Shown here piece by piece: positions 1 to 5,157 of a DNA stretch of 5,157 nucleotides; position 1 is the stretch's first letter, and the number at the start of each line of letters is the position of its first letter. Source of the stretch: Alphaproteobacteria bacterium. GTDB taxonomy: Bacteria; Pseudomonadota; Alphaproteobacteria; Micavibrionales; Micavibrionaceae. The position numbers and the translations under genes are program-made. The DNA lies in the NCBI GenBank assembly GCA_020442505.1, contig JAGRJZ010000136.1, positions 1-5,157 of the forward strand. The letters run 5' to 3'. Under the pieces are notes generated by a model, which saw only the letters and a list, made by a program, of their open reading frames with translations, ran no database searches and was not told where the DNA came from.

Positions 1-30
1 TAGGATTTAGCTATGGTTGATTTTACAATG

Positions 31-36
31 AGGAGG
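31..36 (+). promoter_or_regulatory. Strong Shine-Dalgarno site of the icmD-like gene
   Basis: A perfect AGGAGG lies 8 bases before the ATG at 45 and fixes that start. It is the strongest ribosome binding site in the window. The next two genes on this strand have no recognisable site, which suggests that initiation at this gene drives much of the translation of the left-hand gene group. Confidence 0.85.
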
Positions 37-44
37 AAAAAACC

Positions 45-440
45 ATGATCAATGTAACCAGAAAAACGGCTTTGCGAATGAGCGCCGGGTTTGTCGCGGG
101 CTTTATGCTTTCGACGGGACCGGCCCATGCTCAGTCTAATAATTTTACAGATGTTACGTCCAATATTGTTGATTCGATTGAGGATTTTCCATCGCTAGTC
201 TCGTCGTTTTCCTATCTTCTGGGGCTTGTTTTTGGCGTTTTGGGGATTCTGAAGATCAAGGACCATGTCGAGAGTCCCGGCAACGCGCCGCTCAAGGAAG
301 GTGCCATTCGTCTGGGCGTCGGGGGCGCGCTTTTGGCCTTGCCGTTCATGTATGACGTGATGTTGAACACGGTTGGAGATGACCAGGGAGCACAGGATTA
401 CGTTGCAGACCTTTACAAGGCTGATGCAACGTCTCAGTAG
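45..440 (+). CDS. icmD: IcmD/DotP-like type IVB secretion system protein
   Basis: A 131-residue exported protein, probably a small inner-membrane or periplasmic part of a Dot/Icm (type IVB) secretion apparatus. What is seen: a signal peptide with a basic start (R6, K7, R11), a hydrophobic core and an AHA|Q cleavage site after A29. A polar, Asn-rich stretch follows, then a hydrophobic segment at about 49-69, a short charged loop starting KIKDHVESP (70-78), and a second hydrophobic segment at about 87-106. The tail is acidic. Legionella IcmD is about the same length, with a similar hairpin and a Lys/His/Pro-containing loop (from memory). The strongest support is context: an IcmJ homologue starts 12 bases downstream in the same frame, as icmD precedes icmJ in Legionella. 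The start is set by AGGAGG at 31-36. The function of IcmD is poorly known. A VirB2/TrbC-type pilin is the main alternative, as it shares the signal-plus-two-helix layout. Confidence 0.72.
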   Translation: MINVTRKTALRMSAGFVAGFMLSTGPAHAQSNNFTDVTSNIVDSIEDFPSLVSSFSYLLGLVFGVLGILKIKDHVESPGNAPLKEGAIRLGVGGALLALPFMYDVMLNTVGDDQGAQDYVADLYKADATSQ

Positions 441-452
441 GTCCTGTATTCG

Positions 453-1145
453 ATGCCTGCAATGTCTCTTACCTTCGGCGTCGGACGCGCTTCTTTTGGA
501 GGCGCGTCTGCGTCTGGCGGCGACAAGCTGCCGTCCGATCTCAAACAAAAGGTGTTTGAGCGGGATAATCACGATTGCGCCTTTTGCGGGTTTCACGCCG
601 AGAAATACCAGGACGTCCACTTCGTCAACGGCGATTCGAACGACACGGCCATGGCCAACCTGACAACCGCTTGCATGTTTTGCGCGCAATGTTTTCATCT
701 GGACCATGTGGGGGCGATTCGCTCCGGGGTTTTGATATGGCTGCCGGAGATACCGCAGACCGCGCTCAACCACATCGCGCGCGCGATTTATGTTGCCAGA
801 ATCTCGCAAGGCCCGATGATGGAGGCCGCGCGCAAGGCGCTGGATGCCTTGATGAAGCGGCGGGAAGAGGCGCGTAGTCGTCTGGGGACGGACGATCCGT
901 TTATCCTGGCTAGCGTTTTGCAGGATTATATCTCCGGCCCCGCCTATGAACGCCGGGCGGAAAAGCTGGAAGGCATTCGTCTCTTGCCGCTGGATCGACG
1001 GATCGTGAAGGAAGGCGACATGGAGTTTAATCAGTTTCCGCAGATCCTGGCCTATTGGCGCTCCAAGGACGGTCCGTTCGGCGGACGGGTGCCGAACCGC
1101 TGGGCCGAGTTCTATAAACAGATTCCCGTCTCCGATGCCGCCTGA
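453..1145 (+). CDS. icmJ: IcmJ/DotN-like type IVB secretion coupling-complex protein (HNH-derived zinc protein)
   Basis: A 230-residue cytoplasmic protein with no signal peptide or membrane segment. Residues 30-80 form an HNH-like zinc module: FERDNHDC leads into CAFCGF (C42, C45), then YQD (52-54), NGD (59-61), NL (69-70), and ACMFCAQCF (C74, C77, C80). The spacing and the words FCGF, YQD, NLxTACxFCAQCF match what I recall of Legionella IcmJ/DotN, which binds the coupling ATPase DotL and helps recruit effectors. The usual catalytic His-Asn-His residues of active HNH nucleases are not in place, so a structural role is more likely than DNA cutting. A helical, charged middle region follows, then an IRLLP motif near 175 and a Trp-containing tail (186-230). 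Legionella IcmJ is about 208 residues, so this one is somewhat longer. No Shine-Dalgarno site is seen. ATG 453 follows the previous stop by 12 bases, and ATG 462 is an alternative start. Translation is probably coupled to icmD. Confidence 0.88.
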   Translation: MPAMSLTFGVGRASFGGASASGGDKLPSDLKQKVFERDNHDCAFCGFHAEKYQDVHFVNGDSNDTAMANLTTACMFCAQCFHLDHVGAIRSGVLIWLPEIPQTALNHIARAIYVARISQGPMMEAARKALDALMKRREEARSRLGTDDPFILASVLQDYISGPAYERRAEKLEGIRLLPLDRRIVKEGDMEFNQFPQILAYWRSKDGPFGGRVPNRWAEFYKQIPVSDAA

Positions 1146-1157
1146 TATGCTTGCCTC

Positions 1158-1745
1158 ATGATCAAAACCACAGAACAACCGGATCGTGATGCGTGGTTAA
1201 CGGGGAAGTTGCTGTTGGCAATGCCCGGCATGGCCGATCCACGCTTTCACAAAGCGGTTATTTGCCTGTGTGCCCACGATTCCGGGGGCGCGATGGGGCT
1301 GGTGATCAACCATCGTCTGAAAGGGATGGATATGTCCGGGATCCTCAAACAGGTCGATATGGCCGCGAGTCATGAAACCGCGCAGAACATGCCCGTCATG
1401 CAGGGCGGACCGGTCGAAACGGCCCGCGGCTTCTTGCTTCATTCTCACGATTTTATCCTGCCCGAGACGATTTGCACCGGCGATGCGCTATGCGTCACCG
1501 GAACGCTTGACGCGCTCCGGGCCGTTGCGGCCGGGAAAGGTCCGCAGCAAATGATCTTCGCGCTGGGCTACGCGGGCTGGACCGCCGGTCAACTGGAGCA
1601 GGAGCTCCAGCAAAACGCTTGGCTTTGTATGGATGCCGATCCGGCGCTTGTCTTTGAAACTCCGCCAGAACAAAAATGGGACGCGGCCCTTGCCACGCTG
1701 GGAGTCGACCAGGCCATGCTTTCCGTCGAATCCGGCCGGGCGTAA
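1158..1745 (+). CDS. yqgE: YqgE/AlgH family protein
   Basis: A 195-residue soluble protein of the YqgE/AlgH (DUF179) family, close to the usual length of about 185-200. Family signatures in order: LTGKLLLAMPGMADPRF at 14-30, GAMGLVIN at 44-51, the GGPV motif at 83-86 followed by RGFLLHS, and ALGYAGWTAGQLEQEL from 135, then AWL. The biochemical role is unsettled. AlgH was named for an effect on alginate production in Pseudomonas, but most members are simply conserved proteins of unknown function. The gene starts 12 bases after the icmJ-like gene and has no clear Shine-Dalgarno site, so it probably sits at the end of the same transcript. No function in secretion is implied by the family, and the proximity may only mark where a secretion cluster meets a core gene. 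The family call is firm; the role is not. Confidence 0.93.
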   Translation: MIKTTEQPDRDAWLTGKLLLAMPGMADPRFHKAVICLCAHDSGGAMGLVINHRLKGMDMSGILKQVDMAASHETAQNMPVMQGGPVETARGFLLHSHDFILPETICTGDALCVTGTLDALRAVAAGKGPQQMIFALGYAGWTAGQLEQELQQNAWLCMDADPALVFETPPEQKWDAALATLGVDQAMLSVESGRA

Positions 1746-1760
1746 CCCCGCCATCTTTTT

Positions 1761-1781
1761 TCCGGGTGTATTTGGCCCGGA
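1761..1781 (+). repeat. Short inverted repeat between yqgE and the fadN-like gene
   Basis: TCCGGG at 1761-1766 pairs perfectly with CCCGGA at 1776-1781 around a 9-base loop. It lies 15 bases after the yqgE stop and just before the possible -10 element. Only ATTT follows on the + strand, and the run of T comes before the stem, so it is not a good intrinsic terminator in either direction. It could be a weak terminator, an operator half-site pair, or chance in GC-rich DNA. Confidence 0.3.
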
Positions 1782-1789
1782 TTTCGCCT

Positions 1790-1795
1790 TATACT
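1790..1795 (+). promoter_or_regulatory. Possible -10 promoter element for the fadN-like gene
   Basis: TATACT differs from the consensus TATAAT at one base and lies in the only sizeable gap of the window, 43 bases before the ATG at 1838. No convincing -35 hexamer is found at 16-18 bases; TTGGCC at 1772-1777 is too close (12 bases). The element would give a leader of roughly 35 bases. It is plausible because the fatty-acid gene is functionally unrelated to the genes upstream, but it is weak on sequence alone. Confidence 0.3.
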
Positions 1796-1820
1796 ATGAA
1801 CCATCTTGTTTCGTTACCGC

Positions 1821-1828
1821 GAAAGGAA
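1821..1828 (+). promoter_or_regulatory. Ribosome binding site that decides the fadN-like start
   Basis: GAAAGGAA ends 9 bases before ATG 1838 and supports that start. The reading frame is open back to 1676, and another in-frame ATG lies at 1796, but neither has a comparable site. The protein read from 1838 begins MSIKKAAVIGSG, exactly where dehydrogenases of this family normally begin. The left edge of the site overlaps one arm of a small inverted repeat (TTTCG 1809-1813, CGAAA 1820-1824). Confidence 0.7.
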
Positions 1829-1837
1829 GCTCAGCAC

Positions 1838-4222
1838 ATGTCCATCAAAAAAGCCGCCGTCATCGGATCCGGTGTTATGGGGAGCGGAATCGCGGCTCAG
1901 ATCGCGAATGCCGGGGTTCCGGTTGTTTTGCTCGATATCAAGCTTGAGGGCAAAAATCTGGCCAGAGACGCCATCGACCGGATGATGAAAACCGATCCGG
2001 CGCCTCTGATGAGCAAGCGTAACGCGAAGCTGATTACACCCGGCAATCTGGACGACGATATCGCGTTGCTGGAGGATTGCGACTGGATCGTGGAGGTCGT
2101 GCTGGAAGATCTGAAGATCAAACACGCAACCTACGAAAAAATCAACAAGCACCGGAAAAAGGGATCGATCGTTTCGTCGAACACCTCGACTATTCCGCTG
2201 GCGCTTCTGATCAAGGGGCAGGGTGCGGATTTTGCGAAAGATTTTCTGATCACCCATTTTTTTAACCCGCCGCGTTATCTGCGCTTGATGGAGCTGGTGA
2301 CGGGCCCGAAAACCCGAAAAGACGCGATCGACACGATTGCGGATTTTTGCGATACGCATCTGGGCAAAGGCGTGGTGCGCTGTAACGACACGCCCGGCTT
2401 TATCGGCAACCGGATCGGCGTTTTCTGGCTGACGACGGCGCTGAACGCGGCGATCGAGGACGGAATTTCCGTCGAAACCGCCGATTCCGTGATGGGCAAG
2501 CCCGTTGGAATTCCAAAGACCGGGGTGTTCGGCCTGCTCGATCTGATCGGGATCGACCTGATGCCGCATCTGGCGGACTCGCTTCTTTCAACGCTTCCTA
2601 AGGCAGACGCGTATCAAAAGGCCTATATCGACCATCCCTTTATTCACGGGATGATCGAGGCGGGCTATACCGGCCGAAAGGGAAAAGGTGGATTTTACCG
2701 TTTGGATAAAACGGACGGAAGGAAGGAAAAGCAGTCTTTCCCGCTGAACGGGCAAACGTTCTCCGAGAGCGCTTTTACGAAGTCGCTTAAACCCAGGCTG
2801 GACTCGGTTGCCGCAGGGAAACAAGGCCTAAAAGCGGTCGTGACCACCGACGACGAAGGCGGGCGCTATGCTTGGAAGGTACTCTCCCGCACGTTGGCCT
2901 ATGCGGCTTCTTGCGTGCCGGACATCACGGACGATATCGCAGCCGTCGATGATGCCATGAAGATGGGCTATAACTGGAAAAAGGGCCCGTTCGAAATGAT
3001 GGATGATTTGGGGCCGGCATGGTTTGCGCAAGCCCTCGAAAAGGAGGGCATCAAAATCCCCGATGTTTTGTCGAAAGTCGGGGAGGGCTCCTTCTACAAA
3101 ATCGAAGACGGTAAACGGCATGTTTTGGGGACGGACGGGCAATATCACGTCCTCAAACGCCCGGACGGCGTCCTGTTGCTCGGCGATATCAAGCTGGCCT
3201 CCGACCCTGTCTTCAAAACCGGCAGCGCCGCTCTGTGGGATATCGGCGATGGCGTTTTGTGCACGGAATTTACAGGAAAAATGAACGCGCTGGACGAAGG
3301 CGTGTTCGAGGTCTATCAAAAGGCAATCAAGCTGATCGGGGATATGTCCGGCGATTACAAGGCCCTTGTTATCTATAACGAAGGATCACATTTCTCCGCC
3401 GGGGCCAATCTGGGACTGGCGATGTTCGCCATGAACATTGCCCTCTGGCCGCAGATCGAGGCGCTGGTCGAAGGCGGGCAGAAGATTTACAAAGCTCTCA
3501 AATACGCTCCCTTCCCGGTGATCGCAGCCCCGTCGGGGATGGCGCTGGGGGGCGGGTGCGAAATCCTGCTCCACGCCGACCACGTCCAGGCCCATGCCGA
3601 GACCTATTGCGGCCTTGTCGAGGTCGGCGTTGGACTTTTGCCCGGGTGGGGCGGGTGCAAGGAGATGCTCCTGCGCTATCAAGCCGAAGAGCAGGACAAC
3701 TACGACAAAGCCACCGGCGGAAAGACAATGTGGTTTTCGCCCAAAACGACTCCGATGGGCGCTGTACGAAAGGCTTTCGAGACGATCGCCATGGCCAGGG
3801 TCGCCAAATCGGCGCAAGAGGCCAAAGAGATTCGGTATCTGAAGGCCAGTGACGGCGTTACGATGAATCGCGATCGGTTGCTGTTCGACGCCAAACAAAA
3901 GGCACTTGCGCTCGCGAAGGAATACAAGGCCCCGGAACCGGTCTCCGAAATCCGCCTGCCCGGCCCGTCCGGAAAAATGGCGCTGGACATGGCGGTTTCA
4001 GATTTGTGCAAATCCGGCAGAGCCACGCCCTATGACGTGACCGTCTCGGGCGCCGTCGCGACCGTTTTGACAGGCGGGGAAAAAGCCGACTGGACCGCGC
4101 CGCTGTCAGAGGAAGATCTTTATAAGCTGGAACGGACGGAATTCATGAAGCTTGTTCATAATGACGGAACCATGAACCGGATCGAACATATGCTGACGAC
4201 CGGCAAGCCTCTGCGGAATTAG
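1838..4222 (+). CDS. fadN: FadN-type 3-hydroxyacyl-CoA dehydrogenase / enoyl-CoA hydratase
   Basis: A 794-residue fused beta-oxidation enzyme, cytosolic, expected to hydrate trans-2-enoyl-CoA and oxidise the resulting 3-hydroxyacyl-CoA with NAD+. Domain order is dehydrogenase first, hydratase second, as in Bacillus FadN (about 789 residues) and opposite to E. coli FadB. The Rossmann motif GSGVMGSG is at 10-17, with D33 placed for the NAD ribose. Catalytic-site equivalents are S117 (in SNTST), H140 (HFFNPPRY), E152 and N191 (DTPGFIGNR). A second C-terminal dehydrogenase repeat covers about 342-400. The crotonase domain (about 455-640) has FSAGANL (519-525) and GGGCE (571-575) for the oxyanion hole. 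Both glutamates, E575 and E595, are present 20 residues apart as in active hydratases. The end, RIEHMLTTGKPLRN, is typical of the family. All key residues are intact. The usual thiolase and acyl-CoA dehydrogenase partners are not in the window. The gene converges on fadD. Confidence 0.93.
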   Translation: MSIKKAAVIGSGVMGSGIAAQIANAGVPVVLLDIKLEGKNLARDAIDRMMKTDPAPLMSKRNAKLITPGNLDDDIALLEDCDWIVEVVLEDLKIKHATYEKINKHRKKGSIVSSNTSTIPLALLIKGQGADFAKDFLITHFFNPPRYLRLMELVTGPKTRKDAIDTIADFCDTHLGKGVVRCNDTPGFIGNRIGVFWLTTALNAAIEDGISVETADSVMGKPVGIPKTGVFGLLDLIGIDLMPHLADSLLSTLPKADAYQKAYIDHPFIHGMIEAGYTGRKGKGGFYRLDKTDGRKEKQSFPLNGQTFSESAFTKSLKPRLDSVAAGKQGLKAVVTTDDEGGRYAWKVLSRTLAYAASCVPDITDDIAAVDDAMKMGYNWKKGPFEMMDDLGPAWFAQALEKEGIKIPDVLSKVGEGSFYKIEDGKRHVLGTDGQYHVLKRPDGVLLLGDIKLASDPVFKTGSAALWDIGDGVLCTEFTGKMNALDEGVFEVYQKAIKLIGDMSGDYKALVIYNEGSHFSAGANLGLAMFAMNIALWPQIEALVEGGQKIYKALKYAPFPVIAAPSGMALGGGCEILLHADHVQAHAETYCGLVEVGVGLLPGWGGCKEMLLRYQAEEQDNYDKATGGKTMWFSPKTTPMGAVRKAFETIAMARVAKSAQEAKEIRYLKASDGVTMNRDRLLFDAKQKALALAKEYKAPEPVSEIRLPGPSGKMALDMAVSDLCKSGRATPYDVTVSGAVATVLTGGEKADWTAPLSEEDLYKLERTEFMKLVHNDGTMNRIEHMLTTGKPLRN

Positions 4223-5157
4223 GAAGAAATCTCTTCCTTCACGTCCTTGCGGGAAAGTTTCCCGATCATCGTGCGGGGAAGGGGTTTGTCCCGGAACTCA
4301 TATAGCCGGGGTATTTCCATCGGGGACAGCTTGTCTTTCAAAAAGACTTTCATGTCCCCCTCGCTCAGGTCCCGACCAGCCTTTGGTTTAATCCAGGCTT
4401 TGACGGTCTCGCCCCGCTGTTCGTCCGGAACGCCGGCTACGATACATTCCTCGACCGCCGGATGGAGATAGATCGCCTCCTCCACGTTTCGGGGATAGAC
4501 GTTATAACCGTTGGTGATAATCATCTCCTTGATCCGGTCGACGATAAACACATAGCCGTCCGAATCCATCGTCGCCAAATCGCCCGTATGGAGCCGGCCA
4601 TCGCGGATCGTCGCGGCGGTTTCCTCCGGTTTGTTGAAGTAGCCCTTCATAACCTGGGGCCCGGTGATGCACAGTTCTCCGCGCGCGCCCGGCTTGACCG
4701 GCTTGGCGGTTTCCGGGTCCAAAACCTCCACGACCGTTCCGGTCAGCGGCAAACCGATGGAGCCGGCTTTGTTCTCGCCCGTAATCGGGTTGACGCACAC
4801 AACCGGGGAGGATTCGGACAGGCCGTACCCCTCCACAACGATACAGCCGGTCGTCCGTTCGAACTGGTTTTTGACCTCCACCGGCAGAGGCGCGCCGCCG
4901 GAAATACAATAACGCAAGGATGTTAGATCATAGGATTTCAAACCCGGATGGTTGTTGATCGCATTATAGATTGCCGGAACCGCAGGAAAATAATGCGGTT
5001 TCTTCGTGTGGATGATCTTTAGAGTCTCCCCCAGATCGAAACGCGGCAGGGCAATAATCTCGAACCCGAAACGTACGCTCATATTCATGATCGCCGTCAT
5101 CGCAAATACGTGGAAAAACGGCAAAACGCCGAGCATTTTTTCCTCGCCCCTGCGGGC
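4219..5157 (-). CDS. fadD: Long-chain fatty acid-CoA ligase FadD, C-terminal part (cut by window edge)
   Basis: The last 312 codons of an AMP-forming acyl-CoA synthetase; the frame stays open through the right edge, so the start and the TSGTTG-type ATP loop lie outside. It would activate free fatty acids with ATP and CoA at the inner membrane. Visible adenylate-forming motifs, in protein order: PFFHVFAMT near 5110, ISGGAPLP, GYGLSESS (about 4807-4830), SIGLPLTG, GELCITGPQVMKGYF, LHTGD (4579-4593), DRIKEMIITNGYNVYPRN (about 4485-4541), and IGKLSRKDV with the expected catalytic lysine codon at 4258-4260. The PFFHVFAMT and NGYNVYP words fit long-chain ligases better than acetate or aromatic ligases. 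The Met codon at 5134-5136 is internal: residues ARRGEEK precede it in frame and similar sequence occurs at this point in full-length FadD. The TAA stop overlaps the fadN-like stop on the other strand. No damage is seen in the visible part. Confidence 0.93.
   Translation of the reverse strand, partial: ARRGEEKMLGVLPFFHVFAMTAIMNMSVRFGFEIIALPRFDLGETLKIIHTKKPHYFPAVPAIYNAINNHPGLKSYDLTSLRYCISGGAPLPVEVKNQFERTTGCIVVEGYGLSESSPVVCVNPITGENKAGSIGLPLTGTVVEVLDPETAKPVKPGARGELCITGPQVMKGYFNKPEETAATIRDGRLHTGDLATMDSDGYVFIVDRIKEMIITNGYNVYPRNVEEAIYLHPAVEECIVAGVPDEQRGETVKAWIKPKAGRDLSEGDMKVFLKDKLSPMEIPRLYEFRDKPLPRTMIGKLSRKDVKEEISS
4221..4238. terminator. Hairpin at the convergent gene junction, possible weak two-way terminator
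   Basis: AGGAAGA (4221-4227) and TCTTCCT (4232-4238) form a perfect 7-bp stem with a 4-base loop. It begins inside the TAG stop of the fadN-like gene and covers the last codons of fadD on the other strand. No T run follows on either strand and the stem has only 3 G-C pairs, so it is not a strong intrinsic terminator. Its position is where a shared terminator for two convergent genes would be expected, and no other candidate is seen nearby. Confidence 0.3.

Noticed and set aside
195..1178. 327-codon open frame on the - strand opposite icmD and icmJ
   Set aside because: It is a composition shadow: its product is Arg/His/Gln-rich with no recognisable domain, while the + strand holds clear family motifs through the same bases.
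1756..1781. Rho-independent terminator after yqgE
   Set aside because: The T run precedes the inverted repeat instead of following it, and on the other strand the stem is followed by A residues, so neither direction fits the intrinsic terminator pattern.
1676..1837. Upstream extension of the fadN-like protein to the ATG at 1676, or at 1796
   Set aside because: The extension from 1676 overlaps the end of yqgE and has no dehydrogenase features. The best ribosome binding site and the family-typical N-terminus both point to 1838.
1814..2569. 251-codon open frame on the - strand inside the fadN-like gene
   Set aside because: It lies opposite the NAD-binding domain, whose motifs and catalytic residues are all on the + strand; the antisense product resembles no known protein.
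2828..3898. Further long - strand open frames (2828-3319 and 3386-3898) inside the fadN-like gene
   Set aside because: Both lack family features and lie fully within an intact conserved enzyme; GC-rich third positions explain the absence of stops.
4462..4926. 154-codon open frame on the + strand opposite fadD
   Set aside because: It is antisense to the conserved adenylation motifs of fadD and has no recognisable features of its own.
4219..5136. A complete fadD starting at the Met codon at 5136
   Set aside because: In-frame coding continues to the window edge and the ATP-binding loop would be missing, so this Met is internal and the gene is cut by the window.

Overview
The window looks like chromosomal DNA of a Gram-negative proteobacterium, most likely an alphaproteobacterium. 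This rests on gene families (an AlgH/YqgE protein, Dot/Icm secretion components, FadD and FadN-type fatty-acid enzymes), mixed but mostly GC-rich coding sequence, and very tight gene packing. The lineage is an inference; there is no rRNA or other marker gene here. Five protein genes fill almost everything, and the longest gap is 92 bases. No tRNA, rRNA, CRISPR array, insertion sequence or attachment site was seen.

Left part (1-1145, + strand): two genes that I read as icmD/dotP and icmJ/dotN of a type IVB (Dot/Icm) secretion system. The first is a small exported protein with two hydrophobic segments. The second is a cysteine-rich, HNH-derived zinc protein that in Legionella belongs to the type IV coupling complex. 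The order icmD-icmJ is the same as in the Legionella icm cluster, which supports both calls. In Legionella the next gene is icmB (dotO ATPase); here it is not, so the secretion cluster either ends here or is split. The rest of it would have to lie left of the window or elsewhere.

Middle (1158-1745, + strand): a YqgE/AlgH family protein, only 12 bases after icmJ and probably co-transcribed with it.

Right part (1746-5157): fatty-acid beta-oxidation. After a 92-base gap with a possible -10 element and a clear ribosome binding site comes a 794-residue fused 3-hydroxyacyl-CoA dehydrogenase / enoyl-CoA hydratase with the FadN domain order. Facing it on the - strand is the C-terminal part of a long-chain acyl-CoA synthetase (FadD), cut by the right edge. 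The two genes converge and their stop codons overlap, with a short perfect hairpin at the junction. FadD would activate fatty acids to acyl-CoA, and the fused enzyme would carry out the hydration and NAD-dependent oxidation steps of each cycle.

Nothing here looks like a wholly new system. The most notable points are a Dot/Icm pair directly abutting housekeeping genes with icmB missing, the degenerate HNH site and different C-terminus of the IcmJ homologue, and the overlapping convergent stops.
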